This document shows, one piece after another, positions 24,904-33,815 of a stretch of DNA of 36,610 nucleotides (position 1 is its first letter; every line of letters starts with the position of its first letter). The notes beneath the pieces are model-generated. The model had not been told where the DNA came from and made no database searches. It worked only from the letters and a program-made list of their open reading frames with translations. The DNA is taken from the NCBI GenBank assembly GCA_027306595.1, contig DAHUZI010000129.1, forward strand, positions 1 through 36,610, read 5' to 3'. The position numbers and the translations under genes were made by a program. The stretch comes from Candidatus Dormiibacterota bacterium (GTDB lineage: Bacteria; Chloroflexota; Dormibacteria; Aeolococcales; Bog-877).

Positions 24904-26604
24904 TCACGGGATTACGGGCAGCACCAAGCACGAAGGGTGGGCGGAACCCGTGTAGAGCGTCGTTGTGCCGCCGAAGATCGATGCCGGCCGGTCGTGTGGA
25001 TCGTCGTGCGTGAACGGCCCCGACCCCTGCATGACCCACACCGGATCAGGCTTGGTCTCCTCGCGTCGGAAGTCGCGCCCCGCCACGACCACCTCAAACA
25101 CGGCGCCCTCCGGCAGCACGATGCAGGTTGGCCAAAGTTCGATCGCCAGCTCGTAGACGGCGCCGACCTCGAGCGGCTCTGGCTGGCGGTGGGAGTGGTA
25201 CGGTCGATATGGGCGTGACCGCACCGGGTCCAGCCGGCGGTGGGACGCCCGCAGCCATCCCTGGGTCAACGGGGTCCGCGGGTCGTTCGCTCCCTGAAAC
25301 GCGACCTCGACTCCGTCCGAGGTGAATGCCCGCAGCGTCAAGAACAGATCGGCGTCGCTCGTCGACGAGGCCACGAACAGCCGGGCGGCCACGGGCCCCG
25401 TGACCTCGATCGACCGCTCCAGGGGGGCGGTTCGAAGGCGTACATCCGTCGACAGCGCCGCGAAGCCCACATCCGCGTCCGCCCCCGGCCCATCCCAGTC
25501 GAGCCGGCCCGCGGCAGCCTGGAGGTAGAGCTTGGACCACATCGTCCGAGTCAGGGGCCACTGATCCTCGGATCGACGCACGACGCTCCCATCGGCATGC
25601 CGAATATGGAGTTGGACCCGGGGTTCGTTGTCCCAGCCGTTGTCCTGCCCCATTAGGAAGTGGTCGAAGAAGCGTCGCTGCAGCTGCTGCCCGTAGGGCA
25701 GATTGAACCATTCGTCATGACGGCCCACGTGAACCTCGAGCCACTTCTGACGTGACGCGCTCTCCGTGAAGCCCTCGAAGTTGCCCCTCGCGTGCAGCCC
25801 AATCCCTCCCCAGTTGCCCGATGAGAGAAGCGGCACGGTCACCTTCTCGAAGTCAGCCGATCGCCCACGGAAGTACTCGTCGTCCAGCGGGTGGGAGCGC
25901 ATGCCGCCCAGCAGGTCCACCCGAAGCCGGTCGAGCTCCGTTTGAGGGAGCGACTCGGGACCCGTGGCTCGTTCATCCAGCCAGGGGTCCGTCGGGGCCC
26001 CCTCCTCGCGCCCGTGCTGAAGCGTCTCCACCTGGGCCGGGAACCACACCTGAGTGAAGTGATTGCTGAGGATGCCGCCGTGGTAGGCCCACTCCCGGTA
26101 GAGGTCCGAGCACCCCTCCCAGGGAATCATCGCAGCCAGGTGCGGAGGCTCAAGGCCGGCCACCAGCCACTGGTTGATCGCATAGTACGAGATCCCGCAG
26201 AGCCCGACCATGCCTGAGCACCACGCCTGGGTCGCCACCCACTCGATGGCCTCGTAGAGGTCGCGGACCTCGCGCGGGGAGAAGCAGTCCAGCGTCCCCG
26301 GCGAGCGCCCAGCTCCCCGAGAGTCCACCCGCACGCATGCGTAGCCGGCCGGCACCCAGACGTCCGGATCGACGGTCTCCCAGACTGCGTAGCGCCCTGT
26401 GCTCTTGGCCAGCACCTCGGGATGGTGGCCGACCAGCCAGTCCCATTCCTCCCGGTAGAAGTCCTGATACCGCACCCCCTTCCCGTAGGGGCCAAGGTTC
26501 ACGATCGCGGGGCATGGAACGCCGTCGTCCGACGGTCGGAACACATCACAGCGCAGGGTGACATCGTCCGACATCGGGATGGCAACTTCCCGCTCGATCC
26601 TCAT
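24904..26604 (-). CDS. CocE/NonD-family serine hydrolase, paralogue 2
   Basis: 566 residues, close paralogue of the next gene downstream: same IPMSDDVTLRCDVFRP start, VRVDSRGAGRSPGTLDCFSP, nucleophile elbow CGISYYAINQW (Ser139), SSGNWGGIGLHARGNFEGF and LEVHVGRHDEWF. The jelly-roll C-terminus carries SDADLFLTLRAF and ASHRRLDP. As in its neighbour, the expected acid of the triad is replaced by NWGG. The gene lies 40 bases downstream of the solute-binding protein, 44 bases upstream of paralogue 1, all on the minus strand, so the three are probably one transcript. There is no signal peptide, so the hydrolases are likely cytoplasmic and act on what the SBP helps import. Confidence 0.93.
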   Translation of the reverse strand: MRIEREVAIPMSDDVTLRCDVFRPSDDGVPCPAIVNLGPYGKGVRYQDFYREEWDWLVGHHPEVLAKSTGRYAVWETVDPDVWVPAGYACVRVDSRGAGRSPGTLDCFSPREVRDLYEAIEWVATQAWCSGMVGLCGISYYAINQWLVAGLEPPHLAAMIPWEGCSDLYREWAYHGGILSNHFTQVWFPAQVETLQHGREEGAPTDPWLDERATGPESLPQTELDRLRVDLLGGMRSHPLDDEYFRGRSADFEKVTVPLLSSGNWGGIGLHARGNFEGFTESASRQKWLEVHVGRHDEWFNLPYGQQLQRRFFDHFLMGQDNGWDNEPRVQLHIRHADGSVVRRSEDQWPLTRTMWSKLYLQAAAGRLDWDGPGADADVGFAALSTDVRLRTAPLERSIEVTGPVAARLFVASSTSDADLFLTLRAFTSDGVEVAFQGANDPRTPLTQGWLRASHRRLDPVRSRPYRPYHSHRQPEPLEVGAVYELAIELWPTCIVLPEGAVFEVVVAGRDFRREETKPDPVWVMQGSGPFTHDDPHDRPASIFGGTTTLYTGSAHPSCLVLPVIP

Positions 26605-26644
26605 GATCTATCGGGCCGTCGCTGACCGGACCCGCCAGCCCCGG

Positions 26645-28456
26645 TCACCACTGCTCCGGATAGATGCCGAGGTAGGGGTCCTGAGGGATGGTGTGGCGCA
26701 GCGCGCTCTTGACCGCGGACACGCGCAGGTCCTGCATCGGTAGGAAGATGACCGGTTGCTGGCGAGCCATGTAGTTCTCGTACTGGTGCAGCGCGCTGAC
26801 GCCCGACCGCAGGGTCGCGTTGATGAGTCGGTCGGTCGTCGGATCGCACCAGTTCTGGTCGTTGGCGAACGACCCGCATTCGAACGCCAGCTGGCCGGTG
26901 GGATAGAAGGAAGGCGCCGAGAAGGGCCAAAACTCCCGTCCCAGGAAGATATCCCACGGGCACGTGGCCTTGCCTACGCAGGCTCCCGACTCGGCGAGAG
27001 CCGACGCGCCTACGCCCTGCGTGATCTGGGTCTTGATCCCGACCCGACTCCAGGCCGACTGCTCCGCCTCGATGATCTGCACCAGCTGGGGCGTTCCGAC
27101 CACGACCAGCGCGCGCAGAATCAACGGCAGCCCGGCCCGGATGCCGGCACCGCACTCGGTCGCGCCGGTTCCCGGCCTTGCGCACGTGGACTCGCCGCCA
27201 GGGCGCACGGTCCACCCGTGGCTCTTCAGCAGGGCCACGGCCCTGGCGGGATTGTAAGGGTAGGGGTCCGTGCGCTCAAAGGCGGTGACCAGAGGGCTGT
27301 GACCGCCTGGATCCGGAACAGGCCCAGACGCGTACGAGGCGTAGCCGTGCCAGAGCTTGGAAATCCCACCCATGTCGGTGAGATAGGTCAGGACCTGGCG
27401 GATGTACAGCTGGTGGAGCACGGGCCCCATCGCGTCCTTTCGCGCGTACTGCAATACCAGCCCGTTCCAGGTCATCTGCGGCCAGCCGGAGATTCGGAAC
27501 CCACTCTTCCGCAGGCGTCCGATCGTGGTGAGGTCGGTGTAGGGCACGTAGCCGTAGTCCACCTGGCCGGCGAGCAGGGAGTTGAACTCGGCCGTGTCGC
27601 TGGTGAAGGGCAGCTCCACAAGCCGGGCAAAGCGTGGTGCGTTCGGACCTGAGTACGACTTGTTCCGCACCAGCGACGCATAGCTGGTGGTCGGCACGTA
27701 GGACTGGACCTTCCATGGCCCGTCCACCGTCTGCCACAGGGGATTGCTCCCGTACGCGGAGAAGTCCTTGGCCTGCGAGACCAGGAAGTTATAGACGGAT
27801 CGGGCACCGGATGGAGTCAGGTCGTAGTTCTTGATGGGTCCGCCCGCGGACGTCCGATCCCAGGCCTGCTGCGGAAGTGGCGTGATCAGGCTGAGTTCGG
27901 CGAGCTCAAGCCATTGATGGCTGTACGTACCGTTGAACGTCACCCGGAAGGTCTTCGGCGACAGAACCGCCAGGCTGGTGACATTGTCGGGATACTCGCC
28001 AGGGACATAGTTGGCGTAGTTCGTCTTGTTGGCCTTGAGGAGGTTCTCCCAGAACTCAACATCGCGTGTGGTGACGGGTGCGCCATCCGACCACTTGTAG
28101 TTGCGCATGGTGATGGTGGCCACAGTGTGCCCCGAGGCACTGGTGGACCAGACTGGCGGATTCGCCAGGCTCACGTCAGGGTTGAAGTTGGTGGTGCCCC
28201 GGTATCCTGCCCAGTAGAGAGGTCTCCACATGAGGTATTCCCACCAGGCCTGATTGGGGAAGAACGAATAGGCGCCCGAGTAGAAGGGAAGGATCCACGT
28301 CGGCCCGGCGTCCGTCAGTGACGCGAAGGTGACGGTTGATGTCGAGGTCTGGGCGGCAGTCGCAGAGCCCGCGAGAGCAGCGGACGTGGCGGCCAATGCG
28401 ATCAGCGCACTTCCCACCACTGCCGCAGCCCGCCGTCTGATCATACGGATCCGCAT
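26645..28456 (-). CDS. secreted family-5 solute-binding protein, paralogue D
   Basis: 603 residues from ATG 28456, which sits behind a strong GAGGAGG ribosome site; the longer frame to 28522 is not needed. Residues 1-39 form a signal peptide (RMIRRR, Ala/Val core, SATAAQ) without lipobox cysteine. Shared SBP_bac_5 landmarks include YKWSDGAPVTTRDVEFW, SLITPLPQQAWDRT, LPFTSDTAEFNSLLAG, YIRQVLTYLTD and PVTAFERTDPYPYN-like sequence. The cysteine pattern is kept (CARPGTGATECGAG and CVGKATCPW). It is more diverged from A and B than they are from each other. It leads an apparent operon with two CocE-type hydrolases. A consensus promoter lies about 250 bases upstream. Ligand unknown; esters or amides are suggested by the neighbours. 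Confidence 0.93.
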   Translation of the reverse strand: MRIRMIRRRAAAVVGSALIALAATSAALAGSATAAQTSTSTVTFASLTDAGPTWILPFYSGAYSFFPNQAWWEYLMWRPLYWAGYRGTTNFNPDVSLANPPVWSTSASGHTVATITMRNYKWSDGAPVTTRDVEFWENLLKANKTNYANYVPGEYPDNVTSLAVLSPKTFRVTFNGTYSHQWLELAELSLITPLPQQAWDRTSAGGPIKNYDLTPSGARSVYNFLVSQAKDFSAYGSNPLWQTVDGPWKVQSYVPTTSYASLVRNKSYSGPNAPRFARLVELPFTSDTAEFNSLLAGQVDYGYVPYTDLTTIGRLRKSGFRISGWPQMTWNGLVLQYARKDAMGPVLHQLYIRQVLTYLTDMGGISKLWHGYASYASGPVPDPGGHSPLVTAFERTDPYPYNPARAVALLKSHGWTVRPGGESTCARPGTGATECGAGIRAGLPLILRALVVVGTPQLVQIIEAEQSAWSRVGIKTQITQGVGASALAESGACVGKATCPWDIFLGREFWPFSAPSFYPTGQLAFECGSFANDQNWCDPTTDRLINATLRSGVSALHQYENYMARQQPVIFLPMQDLRVSAVKSALRHTIPQDPYLGIYPEQW

Positions 28457-29336
28457 CCCATCCCTCCTCAAGTGCGCCCCGTGCAACGGGTGCGAGGCTG
28501 CCTTCCAGGCCGCAAAGCCCATGAACCAAGGGCAGACACAGCAGCTTCCGACCAGGAGCCGGCGCGCGCCAACACCTCACGGATGGTCACCAGTGCCCCC
28601 CCGCACCGCCCTGCGCCTCCACCGATCGCGACGGGCGGCGACGCGTTGCGCCCCAGGGAAACGGGACCTCACTGGCCCGCTCCGCGATCGCGCGCCACAG
28701 CTGAAACCGTAGCATTTCTCTGCGCAGGTGTCAACCGGCTCGACACGATCGCGCGTGTGCCGCGTGCCGCGCGTCAGGCGGTGTCCGCACCACCGCTGCA
28801 GCATCTGCGCGATGGGTTGGTCGATCGGCTGGTGGGCAGCGTGGCGCGACGGCGAAGCCGCGCGACGCCGCGTCATCGGATGCGAAACGCGTGAGCCGGG
28901 CGGGTCACCCCTCACGTGAGGACTCCTGGTGCCCGGATCGTCCGTGTGCGACCACGCCAGCCGAATGTCGTCAACCTGGCGTGCCTGGGCCTTGGACCGC
29001 AGGCGGGTGCGGACCCGCCCGAAGCGCCGTGTCGGCCGGCGGTGCAACGGCCTCGGCGACGCTGGAGCGCGCAGCCGCCGCCGAGAGGTCGCATCCTCGG
29101 GTGGGCTGGCCCTGCGCGACGCCCCATCGGCCGTGCGGGGCGGCGGCCTGGATGCCGGCCCACCGCGGCTACCCTGCGGCCATCTCGCAACGGCCCGCCA
29201 ACCGGCAGTGTCGGCGGCGTCCATCGCGGGTGACGGTGCCGGCCTGAGCCTGGGCGTCGTCCGAGTCCGGCCCTCGAGGCATGCGCGGCAGGCTGGAGCC
29301 GACCGCATCGGCGCCACCAGCGCCGCCCCCGCCCCC
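28457..29336. other. 880-base gap: leader, promoter and unassigned DNA
   Basis: Contains the ribosome site and leader of the SBP-D gene and the promoter at 28706-28734. From ~28740 to 29336 the open frames on both strands give motif-less Arg-rich translations. A run around 28770-28880 with lower GC bias might once have been coding, but I recognise nothing. Confidence 0.4.
28706..28734 (-). promoter_or_regulatory. sigma-70-type promoter of the SBP-D/CocE operon
   Basis: On the minus strand: TTGACA (28734-28729), a 17-base spacer and TACGGT (28711-28706). The predicted leader before the ATG at 28456 is about 240 bases. A long leader could carry post-transcriptional control, but I see no recognised riboswitch in it. 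Confidence 0.68.
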
Positions 29337-30050
29337 CTACCAGTCCACCGGCTGGCGGTCGAGGAAGAGGCGCCCCGTCGGTCCGTCATCGGGCAGGGTC
29401 GCCAGGTACGCCACGGTGTCGGCGCCCTCGTCGGGGGTTCTGGGCGCGTCGGGGCCGCCCATGTCGGTCCGCACCCAGCCCGGGTCGGCGCAGTTCACCA
29501 GCACCCCCGTCCCCCGGAGCTCCGCCGCCAGCTGGGCGGTCAGCATGTTGATCGCGGTCTTGGAGACGCTGTAGGCGGGACTGCCCAGCTCCATCGCGGT
29601 GAATCGGCTGAGCCCGCTGGACAGGGTGACCACCCGGCCGTAGCCGCGCTCGACCATTCCCGGGACCAGGGCTCGGATCATCCGCCAGACGCCGACGACG
29701 TTCACCGCCAGCGTCGCCTCCAGCACCGGGTCGTCCACGTGGAAGACGGTCAGGCCGTCGTCGGGGAGGACCCCGGCGTTGTTGACGAGGACGTCCACCC
29801 CCCCGAGCCGCTCCCGGCACACCGCGGCGCAGCGCTCGACCGACCCCAGGTCGGTGACGTCCAGCGCCACCGGCACCGCCCGTCCGCCGGGGCAGGCGCT
29901 CGCGACCGCCTCGGCGGCGGCCAGCTGGCGGGCCGCGACCACGGTGGTCAGGCCCCGCTCCGCCAGCTGCCCGGCGATCGCGCGGCCGATCCCGCGGCCC
30001 GCCCCGGTGACCAGGGCGACCCGCGGTCGCACCTCGCTGATCGTGCTCAT
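29337..30050 (-). CDS. short-chain dehydrogenase/reductase (classical SDR)
   Basis: 237 residues. All classical SDR marks are present: cofactor motif TGAGRGIG at residues 16-23, NNAG at 90-93, and catalytic S145, Y160 and K164 (LSSGLSRF and YSVSK). An arginine after the second strand (VVAARQ) suggests NADP(H) preference, tentatively. The ATG overlaps the true-frame stop of hyuB as ATGA, so it is the last gene of the operon that starts beyond the right edge. SDRs reduce or oxidise carbonyl/alcohol groups; here it may process a product of ring opening. Substrate unknown. Confidence 0.93.
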   Translation of the reverse strand: MSTISEVRPRVALVTGAGRGIGRAIAGQLAERGLTTVVAARQLAAAEAVASACPGGRAVPVALDVTDLGSVERCAAVCRERLGGVDVLVNNAGVLPDDGLTVFHVDDPVLEATLAVNVVGVWRMIRALVPGMVERGYGRVVTLSSGLSRFTAMELGSPAYSVSKTAINMLTAQLAAELRGTGVLVNCADPGWVRTDMGGPDAPRTPDEGADTVAYLATLPDDGPTGRLFLDRQPVDW

Positions 30051-31722
30051 GACGTCCTCCTCATGGGGCGGGCGGCGCGAGCGCGCCGCCCTGGCCCGGG
30101 TGCACCATCGGTCCCATCGCGTTCGTCAGCGGCGTCCGCGCGCCGCAGCCGGGCCGACCGGCGGCCCGCGGGGCCGTATCCGCCGCCGCCGCTGGTCTCG
30201 ACCCGCAGCACCGTGCCCGGGGCGAAGGTCGCGGTCCCCTTGCTGGGGATGGGGCTCTGCCGGCCGTCGGGCTCGATCCGGAGCAGCCGGCCGGCCGGAA
30301 CCGGGGATCGGTCTGCTCCGCGTAGTAGGTGACGGTCTGGGGGTGGTCGAGGATCTCGTAGTCGCGGCGGAGCCCGAGACCGCCGCGGTAGCGGCCCCGC
30401 CCCTGCGAGCCGGGGATCAGCTCGGTCCGTCGGATCCGGACCTGATACTGGCTCTCCGCCACCTCCACCGGCATCAGTCCGACGTTCGACAGGTAGGTGT
30501 CGACCCCGTCGAGGCCGTCCCCGGCCCGGTGGGCGCCGGTGCCGCCCCCGACGACGTCGGCTAGGACCGCGGCCCCGCCGTGGACCGGCGAGCGGCTGCC
30601 GATGTTGACGGCGAAGAACGCGGTCGAGCTGCTGGCGACCGCCCGCTCCGGCCAGAGCGCGGAGAGCGAGCGGATCAGGACGTCGGCCAGCCGTTGGCAG
30701 GTGTTGTGGCGCACCGACACCGCCGCCGGGAAGCAGGGGTTCAGCACCGACCCCTCGGGGCAGACGAGGGTGACCGGCTCCAGGAGCCCGTCGTTGACGT
30801 GGGTGTCGGGCTGGACCATCGCCCGCACCGCATAGACGACGGCCGCCCGGGTGCTGGCCCAGGGGACGTTGATCGCCCCCGCCACCTGCGCCGCCGAGCC
30901 GGACAGGTCGATGCGCAGCCGGGCCCCGCGCTTTTGGATCTGGGCGTGGATCCGGGTGGGCGGCCCCTGGCGCCCGTCGTCGTCGCAGAAACCCTCGCTG
31001 ACGGCGACGCCGTCGGCGAGGTCACGGAGCGCCGCCCGGGTCGCCCGCGCGCTGGCGGCGAGCGCCTCGGCGAGGGCAGCCCGCACCCGAAGGGCCCCGT
31101 GGCGCGCGACCAGCTCCTGGAGCCGCGCCGCCCCGAGCCGGCACGCGGCCCGCTGGCCCCGCAGGTCCGCGATCGTGCTCCCGGGATCACGGACGTTGGC
31201 GGCGAGGATCCGGACCAGGTCCTCCAGCTCGGCGCCCCGCCGGTCGAGGTGCACCGGTGGGAGCAGCAGCCCCTCCGCATACACCTCCTGGAGGGCCGGT
31301 CCCTCGGTCCCGGGATTGACGCCCCCGACATCGAGGTGGTGGGCGGCGGTCCCGGCCCAGGCGAGGAGGCGGCCCTGGTGGAAGACCGGGCGGATGACGT
31401 TGAGGTCAGGGGTGTGCATCGCCCCGAGGTAGGGGTGGTTGGCGAGGAAGACGTCGCCGTCGGCGAGCGTGGGCCCCCATCGGGTGAGGATGCTGCGGAC
31501 CACGAGCCCCATCGCCCCCAGCTGGGCGGGGATGTAGTCGGCCTGGGCGGCCAGCGCGCCCTCGGCCGTGAAGAGGGCGCAGGAGAAGTCCTCCATGTCC
31601 CGGATGATCGGGCTGTAGCTCGAGCGCTTGAGGACGCCCCCCATCTCCTGGGCCGCCGCCACCAGCCCCTGGTGGATGAGCTCGAAGGTGATCGGGTCGA
31701 GGCGGGCCGGCCCCGCGCTCAT
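30047..31722 (-). CDS. hyuB: hydantoinase/oxoprolinase B subunit, frameshifted near its end
   Basis: About 558 codons in the reconstructed frame. The protein starts DPITFELIHQGLVAAAQEMG, continues DMEDFSCALFTAEG, DGDVFLANHPYLGAMHTPD, TAAHHLDVGGVNPG, RIDLSGSAAQV and VGGGTGAHRAGDGLDG, which is the HyuB/oxoprolinase B signature. With HyuA it forms an ATP-dependent amidohydrolase that opens hydantoins, oxoproline or similar rings. At ~30286-30302 (a CCGG-CCGG-CCGG run) the frame as read turns into a nonsense tail ending at 30061. Supplying one base (or one CCGG unit) restores RIEPDG, IPSKGT, VLRVETSGGGGYG and a stop that overlaps the next ATG as ATGA. The conserved GGGGYG lies in this tail, so the frameshift matters. 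It starts as ATGA over the hyuA stop. Confidence 0.88.
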
Positions 31723-33815
31723 CGGCCCGGCGCCTCACGCAGCCAGAGGGTGCCCTGCGGGTCCAGGACGAGCACCTGCCCGGCGAGCGCCAGGGTGGTG
31801 GCGTCCATCTGCTCGAGGAGCGCGGGGCCGCGCAGCCGCGCCCCCGGCCGCAGCTGCTCCCTTCGGTGGACCGGAACCCAGACCGCCCGGCGGGCCAGCG
31901 GCAGGCGGACCCGGCGGCGCTCGACCGGGACCGGGCTGGGCGCCCGCCGCGACGCAGGCGCGGGCGAGGGCGCCGGGGCCGGAAGCGGCCCGAGGGCCGC
32001 CAGCCGCAGGGTGACGAGCTCGACCGGCTCCTGCGGGCTGGCGTGGCCATAGGCGGCGAGGTGGGCCGCGTCGAACGCCGCCCGCAGCCCGCCCAGGTCG
32101 GCCCGGCTCCCGGAGCCCAGGGGGATCCCCAGCGCATAGCCCTGCCCCCGATAGCGGCAGTCCGCGCGCCAGCGCAGCCGCACCCGCCGGCGGTCGACGC
32201 CGTCCGCCGCCAGGGCCTGGGTGAGCGTGTGGGCGGCCTCCCGATACCAGCTCGCGGCGGCGGCGAGGACGGCCGGTTCGAGCGGCCACAGGACCGTCTG
32301 GGCCTCGTCCATGCGCACGTCGGACGCCACGAGCCCGGCGGCGGCGAAGCAGCCCGGCTCGGGCGGGATCGCGACTTGGCGCAGCCCCATCTCCCGAAGG
32401 AGGAGGCCGGCGTGGAGCGGGCCGGCCCCGCCGAAGGCGACCAGGGTGTAGCCCCTGGGGTCGAGCCCGCGCTCGACCGAAACCCGGCGGATCGCGCCCG
32501 TCATCTGGGCGAGGGTGACCGCGAGGATCCCGGCGGCGGTCGCCTCGGGGTCCAGCCCCAGGGCCCGGCCGACGCGGGCGACCGCCTCCCGGGCGGCGGT
32601 CGGGTCCAGCCGGAGCCGACCCGCCAGGCGGGTGTCAGCGCCGAGCGTCCCCGCCACGACGTGGGCGTCGGTGACGGTGGCCTCGGTCCCGCCCCGGCCG
32701 TAGGCGGCCGGGCCGGGCCGGGCGCCGGCGCTGGCGGGCCCGACCCGCAGCCGCCCGGCCCGGTCCACCCGGACCAGGCTCCCCCCGCCGGCGCCGATCG
32801 CGACCACGTCGACCGACGGGCAGAGGATCGGATGGCCGCCCACCGTCTGCTCGGGCCGGACCGGGGGCACGCCGTCGTCGATCAAGCAGACGTCCAGGGA
32901 GGTGCCGCCCATGTCCATCGAGATCAGCCGGTCGAGCGCGTGCCGCCGACCGAGGGCGGCCGCGCCACTCACCCCGCCGGCCGGGCCCGACACGACCAGC
33001 CGGTGGGCCTCGCGCTCCGCGCGCGGGGCGGCGACGGTCCCGCCGCTCGACTGCATCACGACCAGCCGACCGGTCGTCCGTCGCGCCTGGAGCTGGGCGT
33101 CCACGCGGAGGAGGTACTGCCCCACCACCGGCCGGAGCGCGGCGTTCAGCGCCGCGGTGGCGGTCCTGGGGTACTCCCGGTACTCCCTGGCGCACGCGGC
33201 CGACCGGGTGACCGGAATCCCCGGGAGCCGGCGCTCGATCGCCCGGGCCAGCCGCCCCTCGTGGGCGTCGTTGCGGTAGCTGAACAGGCATGCGACCACG
33301 ACCGCCTCGGGACCGCGAGCCGCCACCGCCTCCGCGACCCGGCGGACCTCGTCGTCGGTGAGGGGGATCAAGACCCGGCCGGCGTGGTCGAGCCGCTCGA
33401 CCGCCTCCAGGCGGTCGCAGCGCGCCACGAGCTCGAGCGGGGGCGCGGGCTGGAGGCTGTAGAGGTCGGGCCGGCTTCCGCCGCGATACCCCAGGAGGTC
33501 GCGGAACCCCTGGGTGATGACCAGGACGACCCGCGCCACCCGCTGGGCGACCAAGGCGTTGGTCGCCACCGTCGTGCCGTGGGCGATCAGCCCGATCGAC
33601 GCCGGCACGAACCCCATCGCCGCCAGCTCGTCGAGCGCGGCAAGGAACCCCTGGGCCGGGTCGTCCGGGGTCGAGGGGACCTTGGCGACGTGGCGCCCAC
33701 CCGCGCTGCCGACCGCCACCGCATCCGTGAACGTGCCGCCGACATCGACGGCGACCGTCCACCGCTCCGCCTCCGGGCGCCGTGCCGCGGCCCGGCCCCT
33801 ACCCGCCGGCGTCAC
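31719..33815 (-). CDS. hyuA: hydantoinase/oxoprolinase A subunit (ATP-binding)
   Basis: 698 residues of the actin/hexokinase-fold HyuA family. Phosphate loop 1 is VDVGGTFTDAVAV near residue 23 and phosphate loop 2 is SMDMGGTSLDVCLID near residue 300. ITQGFRDLLGYRGGSRPDLY, HGTTVATNALVAQR, RVSVERGLDPRGY and VAFGGAGPLHA are all family signatures. The C-terminal domain (from ~540) is shorter in motifs and Arg/Pro-rich. It supplies ATP phosphorylation chemistry for amide-ring cleavage with HyuB. The GTG start overlaps the stop of the LLM gene (GTGA) and its stop overlaps hyuB (ATGA), so it is translationally coupled on both sides. The exact ring substrate (hydantoin, 5-oxoproline or another lactam/imide) cannot be told from sequence. 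Confidence 0.93.
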   Translation of the reverse strand: MTPAGRGRAAARRPEAERWTVAVDVGGTFTDAVAVGSAGGRHVAKVPSTPDDPAQGFLAALDELAAMGFVPASIGLIAHGTTVATNALVAQRVARVVLVITQGFRDLLGYRGGSRPDLYSLQPAPPLELVARCDRLEAVERLDHAGRVLIPLTDDEVRRVAEAVAARGPEAVVVACLFSYRNDAHEGRLARAIERRLPGIPVTRSAACAREYREYPRTATAALNAALRPVVGQYLLRVDAQLQARRTTGRLVVMQSSGGTVAAPRAEREAHRLVVSGPAGGVSGAAALGRRHALDRLISMDMGGTSLDVCLIDDGVPPVRPEQTVGGHPILCPSVDVVAIGAGGGSLVRVDRAGRLRVGPASAGARPGPAAYGRGGTEATVTDAHVVAGTLGADTRLAGRLRLDPTAAREAVARVGRALGLDPEATAAGILAVTLAQMTGAIRRVSVERGLDPRGYTLVAFGGAGPLHAGLLLREMGLRQVAIPPEPGCFAAAGLVASDVRMDEAQTVLWPLEPAVLAAAASWYREAAHTLTQALAADGVDRRRVRLRWRADCRYRGQGYALGIPLGSGSRADLGGLRAAFDAAHLAAYGHASPQEPVELVTLRLAALGPLPAPAPSPAPASRRAPSPVPVERRRVRLPLARRAVWVPVHRREQLRPGARLRGPALLEQMDATTLALAGQVLVLDPQGTLWLREAPGR

